Shown piece after piece: positions 16,000 through 24,636 of a stretch of 64,000 nucleotides of DNA (positions are counted from its first letter, which is position 1; every line of letters begins with the position of its first letter). A model generated the notes under the pieces. That model was not told the origin of the DNA, did no database searches, and saw only the letters and a program-made list of their open reading frames with translations. This stretch comes from Gemmatimonadota bacterium (GTDB taxonomy: Bacteria > Gemmatimonadota > Gemmatimonadetes > Gemmatimonadales > GWC2-71-9). The DNA lies in assembly GCA_029262195.1 (NCBI GenBank), contig JAJCZX010000027.1:130677-194676 (forward strand). Reading direction: 5' to 3'. A program made the translations under genes and the position numbers.

Positions 16000-16812
16000 T
16001 TGAACAACGAGTTACCTCCCCCGAAGCCGTCGTTTCCGGCTACCCGTGTGATCAAGGCATCGCGTGTTCTGAATTCCAGCTACACGCTGGTCTGGTTGGA
16101 AGACCACGCTCTATACCGGGATCGCACGGCAGGCTCGTACCTGTCCGCCGCGAACTTGGCGAAGCGAGTCGGCCTGTCTGCCAGCATCGTCGAGAAGTAT
16201 CGACGTCAGCTCTGCCAGCTGGGGTTGATGAGCTCCCTTCCCTCTGAGGATCCGAGAGACAAGACGAGGCGTTGGTTCGTCAAGATTCCCCCGGAGTACC
16301 AGCCGTCGGCGGAGCGTCCAACTGACCAGGAGGTTCAACGATTGGCGGCCGCCCTGGATTCTTATCTCAGGGGTCGGATGGAGGCAATCAAGAACGGTGC
16401 GACCGAACCCACCAACCTTGGTGGCACCCATGCCACCAGCCGTGGTGGGTTGCCTACATCCCTCGCCGATCATCTGAACCCACCAGCCTTGGTGGCACCC
16501 AACCCACCAGAGGCGGTTGTATCAAAAAGTGGACATCCCACCAACCCTGGTGGGGGGGTCCCACCAACCTTGCCGCCCTATATAAAGGAAAGGGAGGTTG
16601 GAATTGAGGATGGAGTTTTAGATGGTACTACCAACTCTACTCCATCCTCCGAACGTAGTTCGTATCCTATCCAACCTTTGTCTGAGGCCGGAGACGACAA
16701 GTCGTCAGAGGTGCAGGATGGAGGGCCTCCGGCGAAGCCTCTTGAACCGCGGCTAGCCTCATTGCTCACACGCTACCCCTGGAATTCGGGAGCAGAGGAG
16801 CGAGTCGGATGA
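16000..16812 (+). CDS. Replication-initiator-like winged-helix protein (lambda O analogue)
   Basis: I start at the TTG at 16000, giving about 270 residues. Residues ~20-100 form a winged-helix region: NSSYTLVWLEDHALYRDRTA, then SAANLAKRVGLSASIVEKYR and CQLGLMSSLPS, like phage replication-initiator N-termini. The rest is low-complexity, Pro/Gly-rich, because its DNA carries four palindromic iterons (see 16409-16572), the arrangement of lambda gene O with its internal origin. No helicase or loader gene follows, so the phage probably borrows the host's. The start codon is not certain; the frame is open further upstream. Confidence 0.6.
   Translation: MNNELPPPKPSFPATRVIKASRVLNSSYTLVWLEDHALYRDRTAGSYLSAANLAKRVGLSASIVEKYRRQLCQLGLMSSLPSEDPRDKTRRWFVKIPPEYQPSAERPTDQEVQRLAAALDSYLRGRMEAIKNGATEPTNLGGTHATSRGGLPTSLADHLNPPALVAPNPPEAVVSKSGHPTNPGGGVPPTLPPYIKEREVGIEDGVLDGTTNSTPSSERSSYPIQPLSEAGDDKSSEVQDGGPPAKPLEPRLASLLTRYPWNSGAEERVG
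16409..16572 (+). repeat. Iteron array inside the initiator gene, candidate phage origin
   Basis: Four copies of the palindrome CCACCARCCNTGGTGG at 16409-16424, 16433-16448, 16480-16495 and 16538-16553, plus half-sites CCACCAG at 16504-16510 and CCACCAACCTTG at 16561-16572. Three copies lie in one codon frame and three in another (offset 2), so it is the DNA, not the protein, that is conserved. An AT-richer stretch follows from 16576. Confidence 0.7.
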
Positions 16813-17081
16813 AACCCCTCTTCGTCCGCAAGTCGGCGTTCCCTCCGGGAGCGTCACGACCCCGCACGGTGCCATACACGACGATCGCCGTCGTTGTCCT
16901 GGCCTACTTCGTGGGCTGGTTCCACGGCCGCGTATTCGGGAACGCAGTTGCGATCGTCGAAACCACCCGAGAACTACACGAGAGATCGGCGTCGATCGTC
17001 GAGCTCTCGAATCAGGTGCTCCGCCGAAGCCAATCGGTGATGGAGCAGTTGCCACCAACCGAAAGGACAAACGGCCAATGA
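16809..17081 (+). CDS. Small membrane protein
   Basis: A 90-residue protein with a basic, proline-rich N-terminus, one hydrophobic helix (TIAVVVLAYFVGWFHG) and a C-terminal helical, partly coiled-coil part (ETTRELHERSASIVELSNQV). It overlaps the preceding gene by four bases and the following one by four. Function unknown. Confidence 0.55.
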   Translation: MKPLFVRKSAFPPGASRPRTVPYTTIAVVVLAYFVGWFHGRVFGNAVAIVETTRELHERSASIVELSNQVLRRSQSVMEQLPPTERTNGQ

Positions 17082-17230
17082 AGGTAGGCATAGTTTCCCC
17101 GCCCGCTCCAAAAGAAGCAGCACTTTCCACGCTGCTCAAGACCAACATTGCCCTCAAGGGTTTGACACGAGAGGGGAAGGTTCTGGTGCTCCGGGCTCTC
17201 CTGCTCTTCTACGGGGGCGAGAGCGAATAG
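17078..17230 (+). CDS. Very small hypothetical protein
   Basis: A 50-residue frame overlapping the previous gene by four bases (ATGA) and ending two bases before the next. The sequence (PKEAALSTLLKTNIALKGLT) is helical, without membrane segment or motif. Support is position only. Confidence 0.5.
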   Translation: MKVGIVSPPAPKEAALSTLLKTNIALKGLTREGKVLVLRALLLFYGGESE

Positions 17231-17232
17231 CC

Positions 17233-17868
17233 ATGCTCACGATCGACGTGAAGGCCGCGCCGTTCACTAAGCAGATCGGGCGCCATGCGAAGCAGGTCCC
17301 TTTTGCCGCCGCCGTGGCTCTCAATCGAACTGCGAACAAGTTCCAGGACGCCGCGCGCAAGCGGCTCGGTCGAAAGTTCGAGCTGCGCCGGCGGACGTTC
17401 CTCGAGCGAGGTGTGGCGAAGATCAGCCGCTCAGATCGGGCCAACAAACGGAGGCTGTCGGTACGGATCCACGTCGATCCCCGGGTTTCGTTCCTCGAGA
17501 AGTTCGAGAAGGGCCGGAGGAAGGTGCCGCGTGGCGCGCACCTGGCTATTCCGTCCAGAGAGGTTCCTCGAACAGCTGCTGGGGTCGTGAGGCGCAACCT
17601 CCGACCCTCGGCACTCCAGCTCCACCGCCAGGGGCAATCCGTGAAGGGGCAACGGCGAACCTTCCTGGTGCCCGGTGTCGGTGTGTTCCAGCGGTTCGGT
17701 CGCAAGGGAAACACGAGCGTCCGCCTGCTCTTCTCGTTCAAGAGCTCTGCCCCAACCCCAAGAACACTCGGGTTTGAGCTCACCGCCAGACGCACTGTCC
17801 GCGATGAGTACGATCGTCAATTCATCGTCGCCTGGAATCAGGCGATACGCACATCAAGGAGGCCATAA
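17233..17868 (+). CDS. Phage protein resembling minor tail protein Z/U
   Basis: A 211-residue, very basic protein. FAAAVALNRTANKFQDAARK and FELRRRTFLERGVAKISRSD recall the opening of lambda-type minor tail protein Z, where a small-residue helix with 'NR' is followed by a basic region; FLEKFEKGRRKVPRGAHLAI and TFLVPGVGVFQRFGRKG fit the same family. Its place among early genes, far from the tail cluster, is odd for a tail protein, so a different role is possible. The stop codon shares one base with the next start. Confidence 0.5.
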   Translation: MLTIDVKAAPFTKQIGRHAKQVPFAAAVALNRTANKFQDAARKRLGRKFELRRRTFLERGVAKISRSDRANKRRLSVRIHVDPRVSFLEKFEKGRRKVPRGAHLAIPSREVPRTAAGVVRRNLRPSALQLHRQGQSVKGQRRTFLVPGVGVFQRFGRKGNTSVRLLFSFKSSAPTPRTLGFELTARRTVRDEYDRQFIVAWNQAIRTSRRP

Positions 17869-18041
17869 TGCGCCGCGACATCGAACCAATCGTCCTGATT
17901 CTCCTCGCCATCTTCGTGGGTTGCGACGACCCCAACGAGCCGAAGCCTGTCCCCGAACCACTTTGCACGTTCGTTGTAGACCTTCGCCCGATCGTGCCAA
18001 CCATCACCGTCACCGATGGGCCGTGCAAGGTGGCAGAGTGA
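17868..18041 (+). CDS. Small phage lipoprotein
   Basis: A 57-residue protein beginning MRRDIEPIVLILLAIFVGC, a signal with acylated Cys at residue 19. A short mature part, PNEPKPVPEPLCTFVVDLRP, contains two more Cys. Its start overlaps the previous stop by one base. A small prophage lipoprotein expressed early could alter the host envelope; no function is known. Confidence 0.55.
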   Translation: MRRDIEPIVLILLAIFVGCDDPNEPKPVPEPLCTFVVDLRPIVPTITVTDGPCKVAE

Positions 18042-18078
18042 CCTCTTTCTCAACGAGCACCCCGGAGGGAGTAAAGCC

Positions 18079-18702
18079 ATGAGCGACCCCAAAGAGCGGG
18101 GCATCTTGTTTTCGGGGCCGATGGTGGTTGCGATCAACGAGGGCCGGAAGACCCAGACGCGGCGGGTCGTGAAGCTTCGAGAATTCGGACCTTCGGACAC
18201 CGCCGGGTACGATTGGCATTTCCGCGACAAACGTATGCTCTGGAACGACGTGTCCACCGCACGGCTGATTGAGACGCGTTCCCCTTTCGGTGTCCCCGGA
18301 GACAGGCTGTGGGTCAGGGAAACGTTCGCGAAGCCATTTGCAGGAGACAACGGGTACATCTACCGAGCCGATGGTCCGGAATACCTCAGCGTTTCCGAGC
18401 GCAAACACAATTGGGGGGATTCGGAATCCCACCAATGGAAACCGTCCATCTTTATGCCCCGTCGGGCCAGCCGAACAGACCTTGAGGTTACCGGCGTTCG
18501 GGTTGAGAGGTTGCAGGAGATCAGCGCAGAAGACATCATCGCCGAAGGCCTGAGCACCAGGTTGCGCGAGCATGACGCCTATTGCGACCTTCGCGAGCAA
18601 TTCCAAGAGCTTTGGGACTCCCTCAACGCCAAGCGCGGCTACTCGTGGGACTCGAACCCGTGGGTATTCGTGGGCCACTTCCACCCTCTCCAGCGGAGGT
18701 AA
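18079..18702 (+). CDS. ASCH-like phage protein
   Basis: Starting at the ATG at 18079 (GGAGGGAG nine bases upstream) it is about 207 residues. Motifs of a widespread phage family are visible: RGILFSGPMVVAINEGRKTQ, FGVPGDRLWVRETFAKP, WKPSIFMPRRASRTDLEVTG and WDSLNAKRGYSWDSNPWVF. The fold is a PUA-like ASCH domain, thought to bind RNA or modified nucleotides; its role in phages is unknown. It ends the left early cluster; 18703-18821 has no gene. Confidence 0.75.
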   Translation: MSDPKERGILFSGPMVVAINEGRKTQTRRVVKLREFGPSDTAGYDWHFRDKRMLWNDVSTARLIETRSPFGVPGDRLWVRETFAKPFAGDNGYIYRADGPEYLSVSERKHNWGDSESHQWKPSIFMPRRASRTDLEVTGVRVERLQEISAEDIIAEGLSTRLREHDAYCDLREQFQELWDSLNAKRGYSWDSNPWVFVGHFHPLQRR

Positions 18703-18821
18703 CGAACTATGACCGCGAAGGCGTCACGCTCCTGTGGAAGTGCGCGGGTCCTTCCTAGACGTTTCCACTGAGGGTAACGCGCCAGCCCGATAAACGTTTG
18801 TACACCGAATTCTAGGACTGA

Positions 18822-19331
18822 TTGGCATTGGCATCACGGAATCTCACAAGAGCAGAGGCAAAAAAAGCACTAGGGAGCATGCCAGAGCGAACTTTCGCAC
18901 GGTGGGTGTCTCGAGGAATGCCAACCAAAACAGTCCGCAGCGGAAAACGGAATGTCACGAAATACCCCTGGCCGGAGATCTACCGCTGGCACATCGAGCA
19001 GGTGGAACGACGCGCCCGGGAGACCGCGAAGTCGTCGGTACAGATCGACGAGGCCCGGCGGCGGAAGGTTGTCGCTGAGGCCGAGCTCGCGGAGCTCGAG
19101 CTGGCCGAAAAAAAACACCAGCTCTTGACCGTCGATCAGTTCCGGGCACATCTAACCGACGCCCTCGAGCGTGTCGCAGGTCAGCTCTTAACGATGCCGG
19201 TGAAGCTCGCCCCCCTGGTCGTTGGAATGAAAAGCTTGGCGAAGGCCAAGGCAGTGATCAAAACGTTCGTCCGCGAGCTCATGGATGAACTCTACGCTGG
19301 CCACGACGTAAACGATCGGGACGCCGCATGA
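18822..19331 (+). CDS. Terminase small subunit (Nu1-like)
   Basis: A 169-residue protein. The N-terminus has a helix-turn-helix of the Nu1 type (TRAEAKKALGSMPERTFARW, then a wing KRNVTKYPWPEIYRWH), followed by a long helix (RRRKVVAEAELAELELAEKK) that would mediate assembly with the large subunit. Start codon is TTG. It overlaps the large-subunit gene by four bases. It recognises the phage packaging site. Confidence 0.8.
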   Translation: MALASRNLTRAEAKKALGSMPERTFARWVSRGMPTKTVRSGKRNVTKYPWPEIYRWHIEQVERRARETAKSSVQIDEARRRKVVAEAELAELELAEKKHQLLTVDQFRAHLTDALERVAGQLLTMPVKLAPLVVGMKSLAKAKAVIKTFVRELMDELYAGHDVNDRDAA

Positions 19332-21226
19332 CGACTGCAGTGACCGCAGTCGACGATCTGACCGGGTACCAGGCGATTCCCGAAATCGAACGCGAGTGCC
19401 GCCGGGCTTCCTTTGCACCTCCACCCGATCTGACACTCAGCGAGTGGGCGGATCAATTCCGGATGCTGAGCTCGGAGAACTCCCCAGAAGCCGGTCGATG
19501 GCACACATCACGAGTGCCGTACCTGAAAGAGATTATGGATTGCTGCTCCGACCCCGACGTCGAGCGCCTGATCTTTATGAAGTCCGCCAGAGTTGGAGCC
19601 ACCGATGGCTTGATCAACAACCTCATCGGTTTTCACATGCACCTCCAGCCGGCCCCGATAATGGTGGTCCAACCCACCGAGGAAGATGCGAAGGGTTGGT
19701 CGAAGGAACACCTGGCACCAATGATCAGAGATACACCGGCGTTGAAGGGCAAGGTCACTGAGTCGGGACGTCGGGATAGCGGGAATACCATTCAACAGAA
19801 GCATTTTCCCGGCGGCTTTCTCGTGGCGGTGGGGAGTAACTCGGCCTCCGGGTTTAGGCGGCGGTCCATCAAGATCCTACTGTATGACGAAGTCGACGGG
19901 TATGGTACGTCAGCGCGTAGCAACTCCAGCAAGAACGAGGGTGACCCGATTTCCCTGGGGATGAAGCGCAGCCAAAACTTCTGGGATCGATTCATCCTGG
20001 AGGCCTCTTCGCCCACGATCAAAGGTGAGTCTCGAATCGAGAACGACTACGAGCTCTCCGACCAGAGGCGCTATCACGTCCCCTGCCCTCACTGTGGATA
20101 CGAGCAGGTTCTGAAGTGGAGGAATTTCAAATACGAAGACAACGACCCCACGACGATCCACTACGTGTGCGGCGCAATCTCGAAGGAGGGCGAGCTCCTC
20201 GAGGGATGTGGCAAGGCGATCGACGAGAGTAAGAAAGGTTGGATGGTCGAGCGCGGTCGGTGGATTCCGAAGTACCCTGGACGCCGCATCGTCGGATTCC
20301 ATATCTGGCAGGCCTACTCCCTTTTGACCTCGTGGGTTCGGATTGCAGAGGAGTGGCTCGAGATCAATGGCGACAATGAGCGTCTGCAGGTTTTCATCAA
20401 TACCGTACTGGGCGAGACGTTCAGCGAAGACAAGGAAGACCACGACCCTGACTCATTTATGGCCCGCCGGGAAGACTATCGCGACGAGGTCCCAGTAGGT
20501 GTTGGGGTTCTCACGGCCGGGGTGGACGTCCAGGGGGATCGCCTCGAGTACAGCGTTTGGGGTTACGGCGCTGGGGAGGAATCCTGGCTGATCAAGCACG
20601 AAACGTTGTGGGGAGACCCGGGCGGGGCTGACGTCTGGGAACAACTTGACCTGGCGCTCTTCAAAAAAAAATGGCGACACGGAACCGGAGCCACCCTCCA
20701 CATCCAATGCGTCTGCGTTGACTCCGGCGGTCACAACACTGACGAAGTCTATCGCTACTCAGCGCGCCGGCGAAAACGGAACGTGTTCGCTATCAAGGGC
20801 GTCTCTACTCCTGGAGCGGCCGCAGTGGGAAAAATCACGAAGCGAAAAGGCGGAGCTCGGTTGGTGCCGTTGGGGACCGAGGCCATCAAGGACACGCTGA
20901 TAAAGTCACGGCTGAAAATATCGGTCGCCGGTCCGAAGTACATGCATTTCCCAATGGTCGACCAGGAGTACTTCAAGCAGCTGACCGCGGAGGTACAGAA
21001 ATTTCGCTATGTAAACAAACGGCCAGTTCGCTACTGGAAAAAACGATACGAGAGAAACGAGGCCCTCGATTGCGCTGTGTACGCCTACGCGGCATTGGCC
21101 CTGCTCGGTCCCGTTCGTGACAACCTGGGGAAGATTGCCGACTCTCACCAACCTCCCCCCGAAGAGCCAAAGAAGAAGCCGGCGAAGAAACGCAAAGCCA
21201 GCAAGTGGGTGGGTAGATGGAAATAG
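19328..21226 (+). CDS. Terminase large subunit (lambda GpA family)
   Basis: A 632-residue packaging motor. ATPase: an atypical Walker A MKSARVGATDG (residues ~84-94) and Walker B ILLYDEVDG with D187-E188. A zinc knuckle (CPHCGYEQVLKW ... YVCGAI) lies near residues 240-280. The nuclease half starts VLTAGVDVQGDRLEYSVWGY, with the metal-binding Asp in 'GVDVQ'. Length and layout match lambda GpA. The C-terminus is Lys-rich (PKKKPAKKRK). This suggests cos-type packaging, though the cos site was not located. Confidence 0.92.
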   Translation: MTTAVTAVDDLTGYQAIPEIERECRRASFAPPPDLTLSEWADQFRMLSSENSPEAGRWHTSRVPYLKEIMDCCSDPDVERLIFMKSARVGATDGLINNLIGFHMHLQPAPIMVVQPTEEDAKGWSKEHLAPMIRDTPALKGKVTESGRRDSGNTIQQKHFPGGFLVAVGSNSASGFRRRSIKILLYDEVDGYGTSARSNSSKNEGDPISLGMKRSQNFWDRFILEASSPTIKGESRIENDYELSDQRRYHVPCPHCGYEQVLKWRNFKYEDNDPTTIHYVCGAISKEGELLEGCGKAIDESKKGWMVERGRWIPKYPGRRIVGFHIWQAYSLLTSWVRIAEEWLEINGDNERLQVFINTVLGETFSEDKEDHDPDSFMARREDYRDEVPVGVGVLTAGVDVQGDRLEYSVWGYGAGEESWLIKHETLWGDPGGADVWEQLDLALFKKKWRHGTGATLHIQCVCVDSGGHNTDEVYRYSARRRKRNVFAIKGVSTPGAAAVGKITKRKGGARLVPLGTEAIKDTLIKSRLKISVAGPKYMHFPMVDQEYFKQLTAEVQKFRYVNKRPVRYWKKRYERNEALDCAVYAYAALALLGPVRDNLGKIADSHQPPPEEPKKKPAKKRKASKWVGRWK

Positions 21227-21561
21227 CCGTTTCCGATCTGGCGATCGACCCCGAGCTCCGGGGCGCTCCGGCTTCCGTGCTCATGTACCTGTCAGACCCC
21301 AGCCGTCTACCCCGCGATCGATTCGAGCCGCTGAAGATCGCTCCGTTGTCGCACGTTCTCCAAATCCATCGGACAACCGTTACCCGTGCCTTGGACACGC
21401 TCGTTAGCCGGGGTCTCATCGAAGCGGGACACATGGAGGACCGGGTTCGCACCTACCGAATGGTAGTCCAAATAGTCGTTTCATCAGAACCCAGACCGCA
21501 CGCTCGGAAGCGACCTCGACGGGCAGCGGCCAAAAAGGGTTGGGTTGGCAAATGGCAGTAG
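21217..21561 (+). CDS. Winged-helix DNA-binding protein
   Basis: A 114-residue protein whose residues 35-90 (LKIAPLSHVLQIHRTTVTRA, LDTLVSRGLIEAGHMEDRVR) form a MarR/IclR-like winged helix; the end is basic (HARKRPRRAAAKKGWVGKWQ). Its ATG lies ten bases inside the terminase gene. It may regulate late genes, whose promoter-like site lies about 250 bases downstream. Confidence 0.65.
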   Translation: MEIAVSDLAIDPELRGAPASVLMYLSDPSRLPRDRFEPLKIAPLSHVLQIHRTTVTRALDTLVSRGLIEAGHMEDRVRTYRMVVQIVVSSEPRPHARKRPRRAAAKKGWVGKWQ

Positions 21562-21773
21562 AAAAGCACCGCACCTACTGGCAGGAGGTGATGATCCCGG
21601 GCGGTCTAGGGACGCACTCTCCCGGCGAACGGGAAGACGACCGAGAAATAATGTCGTGGCTCGTTAGATCTGGCGGTGCGGTGGACCTTCCGAGGCCCGT
21701 TTCCGGTGCTCACCCTGGCCCGATCGAAGACGATTTGCAGTTTTGCGAATCTCAGGACCCCCATTTTTCTTGA
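21552..21773 (+). CDS. Small hypothetical protein
   Basis: A 73-residue frame from the ATG at 21552, overlapping the previous stop, with an acidic C-terminal half (GAHPGPIEDDLQFCESQDPH). No domain is recognisable; the overlap with the upstream gene is the main support. Confidence 0.4.
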   Translation: MAVEKHRTYWQEVMIPGGLGTHSPGEREDDREIMSWLVRSGGAVDLPRPVSGAHPGPIEDDLQFCESQDPHFS

Positions 21774-21811
21774 CGAAAAAAACTTTAGGGTGCGTGAGAG
21801 AACCTGAAGCT

Positions 21812-21839
21812 TTGGAAAAAATAGGGTCATTGGTATGAT
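21812..21839 (+). promoter_or_regulatory. Sigma70-like promoter before the head genes
   Basis: TTGGAA (21812-21817), 16 bases, TATGAT (21834-21839), giving a start near 21846, 32 bases upstream of the first structural gene. The rest of 21774-21877 is A-rich. It could be the late promoter. Confidence 0.5.
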
Positions 21840-21877
21840 GCCGCTCGAAGGGACAAGAACCCAATTTCGAGGCGCCG

Positions 21878-22531
21878 ATGAGAACCACGTACCTGTCCGA
21901 CGCATTCTTCAACCACGTCTATCGCAACACTGCTCTTTCGTCCCCGGGAACGGTTTACGCCGGTCTACTCACCGCTGTAGCAGGCGCTGAAGCTGGATCG
22001 GTCACGGAGGCGAACTACACCGGCTACGCTCGGGTCGCCGTCACGTTCGGGGCACCCGGGGCTGGCGGTAACGGACGCCAGATAACGAATTCAGCTGTAG
22101 TGACCTTCGGTCTAAAGACGGATGCCGGGACTCAGGACATGATCGCAGTCGGCATTTTCGATGCGCTGACGAACGGCAACCTCCTCGACATCATTTATCT
22201 CGACGACTCCGCACCGTTTGTGGTGATCCTAAACGACGAGACCGCCGACACTTTCGAGCACGACGCTCACGGCTTGGCTGATGACGATCAGGTCAGGCTT
22301 GATGCCACCGTCGGATCGGGCGGGTTGCCAACCGGAGTTTCGGAGAACACGACCTACCACGTCGTCAACGCCACCGCCGACGATTTCCAACTCTCCGCAA
22401 CACAAGGGGGAGCCGCGGTGGCCATCACGGCTGGAGGTGAAGCAATGGTCCAACCACTCCTGGCGGTGTCGATCGCACAAAACGCGACCCCTGAATTTGC
22501 GGCCTCTTCGCTGACCCTGCAGGACGACTAA
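21878..22531 (+). CDS. Phage structural protein (Gp80-like fibre/decoration family)
   Basis: A 217-residue beta-rich protein. The start (MRTTYLSDAFFNHVYRNTAL, VYAGLLTAVAG) and the end (SIAQNATPEFAASSLTLQDD) fit the small Gp80-like tail-fibre/decoration family. In between is a ~75-residue insert with DDQVRLDATVGSGG ... TTYHVVNATADDFQLSATQG, a repeat-like beta domain often seen in virion surface proteins. Its place before the portal is where decoration genes can occur. Confidence 0.55.
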   Translation: MRTTYLSDAFFNHVYRNTALSSPGTVYAGLLTAVAGAEAGSVTEANYTGYARVAVTFGAPGAGGNGRQITNSAVVTFGLKTDAGTQDMIAVGIFDALTNGNLLDIIYLDDSAPFVVILNDETADTFEHDAHGLADDDQVRLDATVGSGGLPTGVSENTTYHVVNATADDFQLSATQGGAAVAITAGGEAMVQPLLAVSIAQNATPEFAASSLTLQDD

Positions 22532-22545
22532 GCGGAGTATTGCAG

Positions 22546-23100
22546 GTGATTCCTCGCGGTAGTGACCGGGTTTTCTCTTCCACGGCTTTGACCGATGGAA
22601 ACGGAGATCCTCTAACTTCGGGAAGCGTGAAGCTGGCGCTGTTGAACGTTCTGGCTAAGAACTACGACGCCGACAGTATTCCGTCCTCATTTGTCTACAT
22701 GCCAGCCACCGCCATGACACACACGGCGGGAGGGGTTTGGGATAAAACGGTTCTGGCCTCTGTTTTCGACAGGGACAATATCCCCCTTTCGGTAGGACAC
22801 CTCCTGGTTCGAATCACGATTCACGATGGCAGCGATGTCGTGGTCGCGACATTCGATCTGGTCGAGGAGTTGACCGACGTCAACGTACCAACCGACCCCT
22901 ACGAACTCCGGCTTGCTCTAATTCAGGCCCGCATCGATGGAAGGTTACTGGCGGGTAAAGACGTTGAGAGTTTCGGGGCGATCGGTCACAGCGTCGCACT
23001 GATTCCCGTGCGGGACCTCATGAAGATGGAGGCTATCACTCAGGCGCGGGTCGATCGGCGTAAACGGGGTGGCATGCGAACCCACAAGGTGAGGTTCTAG
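22546..23100 (+). CDS. Head-tail joining protein with gpW-like C-terminus
   Basis: The GTG at 22546 has GGAG at a good distance, better than the TTG at 22540. The first ~120 residues are a beta domain (VFSSTALTDGNGDPLTSGSV ... HLLVRITIHDGSDVVVATF) I do not recognise. The last ~65 (LRLALIQARIDGRLLAGKDV, RDLMKMEAITQARVDRRKRG) match lambda gpW in pattern and lie directly before the portal gene, as gpW does in lambda. The fusion of a gpW-like domain to another domain is unusual. Confidence 0.55.
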   Translation: MIPRGSDRVFSSTALTDGNGDPLTSGSVKLALLNVLAKNYDADSIPSSFVYMPATAMTHTAGGVWDKTVLASVFDRDNIPLSVGHLLVRITIHDGSDVVVATFDLVEELTDVNVPTDPYELRLALIQARIDGRLLAGKDVESFGAIGHSVALIPVRDLMKMEAITQARVDRRKRGGMRTHKVRF

Positions 23101-23103
23101 AGC

Positions 23104-24636
23104 ATGCTCGCAGGAATTCGCCGCGCCCTCAGCTGGGTTTCGACTATCACCGCCCCGAGGCCAACACGCCACCGTCTCCCGGCCCGGACACCGCGCCGAA
23201 ACTACCAAGGCGCAGCGTCCTCCCGTTTGTCCGCAGATTGGATCCTCGGGCCGACTACGGTAGACGAAACGATAAAGAACAGCCTAACAAAACTGCGACA
23301 GCGATCCCAAGACCTCTGCCGCAACAACGCCTATGCGGTGCGGTACCTGGACCTCGTTGGGACAAACGTCGTCGGAAAGAACGGTATCCGATTGAGGTCT
23401 GAGCACGAAAATATCGATACTGCATGGAAGGACTGGGGGCGCAAGGAAAACTGCACGGTTAGCGGAGATCAGACCCTCCGCCAATTCCTCTGGCTAGCAT
23501 GGCAAACACGCGCAGCCGACGGCGAAGTAATCATCCGCATGCACCCGGGGTTCAAAGGGAGCCGCTACCGTTTCGCGGTCCAGATGATCGATGCAGCGCT
23601 ATTGGACATCAATCTAAACGACAAAAACCCAAAGACCGGCAACCTGATCGTCATGGGTGTCGAGGAAAACAAACACGGGCGCCCCGTTGCCTATTGGTTC
23701 CACTCAGGCGCTGACGTGAGAAAATTCGGCGTCTCCATGGTGTCGCGCGGGCGGCTTCGGATCCCAGCGGAGCAAATCATACACTCCTACCGCCGGAGGA
23801 GACCGAACCAAACGCGCGGCGTCCCCGACCTGGCTCCGATAATGATGGACGCCAAAATGTTGGACGGGTTACTGGAAGCCGAAATCGTCGCTGCCCGGAC
23901 AGCTGCATCCAAGATGGGGTTCCTCGAACGAAAAATGGAAGACGTTGAGGGGTACTCCCCGGATCCAGAAAACGACGACCCGACGGAAATGGAAGCCGAG
24001 CCGGGTGCCATCACCGAACTGGATCCCGGGCTGCATTTCGAATCATGGGATCCACAACATCCGTCGACCGCTTTCCCGTCGTTCATAAAAACCAACATTC
24101 GGAGGTTTGCCAGTGGCCTGTGCGTGAGCTACCCGAGCTTGGCCAACGATGTCGAGAACGTGAATTTCTCGAGTCTGCGCCATGTGGCGATCGAAGACCG
24201 GGACCATTGGGGCGCCGAGCAGTCAGATCTAATCGACGATCTACTCGAACCGATGTACAGAGCGTGGATCTTCGACGCCATGCTCTCTGGACACCTAACC
24301 CTCCCCGAACGCGACCCGCGCGCATGGTTCGCCGTCAAATGGATCCCACGCGGATGGCAGTGGGTGGACCCTGTCAAAGAAGGCAAAGCCGCCGAGGGTG
24401 ACCTGAAGAACAACCTCACAAGCAACAGTCGGCTCCTCCAAGGAAAAGGAATCGAGTACGAAGACGTTCTCGAGGAGCGCCAGGCTGACCGTAAACTCGA
24501 GGAGCGCTACGGGGCAACGGCACCAGATGATGGGGACGACAAGAAATCCGAACCGAACGATTGGGGTGGTCGACTAGCCACCGCGATCGCTCCCAACAAC
24601 GGAAACGGCAATGGAAACGGCACGGGAACTAATTAG
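23104..24636 (+). CDS. Portal protein (lambda GpB family)
   Basis: A 510-residue portal protein: RSQDLCRNNAYAVRYLDLVG and TNVVGKNGIRL near residues 55-100, RTAASKMGFLE near 270 and FPSFIKTNIRRFASGLCVSY with ANDVENVNFSSLRHVAI near 330-370 are characteristic of the lambda portal family. It forms the ring through which DNA enters and the tail attaches. The Gly/Asn-rich end overlaps the next gene by 26 bases. Confidence 0.92.
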   Translation: MLAGIRRALSWVSTITAPRPTRHRLPARTPRRNYQGAASSRLSADWILGPTTVDETIKNSLTKLRQRSQDLCRNNAYAVRYLDLVGTNVVGKNGIRLRSEHENIDTAWKDWGRKENCTVSGDQTLRQFLWLAWQTRAADGEVIIRMHPGFKGSRYRFAVQMIDAALLDINLNDKNPKTGNLIVMGVEENKHGRPVAYWFHSGADVRKFGVSMVSRGRLRIPAEQIIHSYRRRRPNQTRGVPDLAPIMMDAKMLDGLLEAEIVAARTAASKMGFLERKMEDVEGYSPDPENDDPTEMEAEPGAITELDPGLHFESWDPQHPSTAFPSFIKTNIRRFASGLCVSYPSLANDVENVNFSSLRHVAIEDRDHWGAEQSDLIDDLLEPMYRAWIFDAMLSGHLTLPERDPRAWFAVKWIPRGWQWVDPVKEGKAAEGDLKNNLTSNSRLLQGKGIEYEDVLEERQADRKLEERYGATAPDDGDDKKSEPNDWGGRLATAIAPNNGNGNGNGTGTN

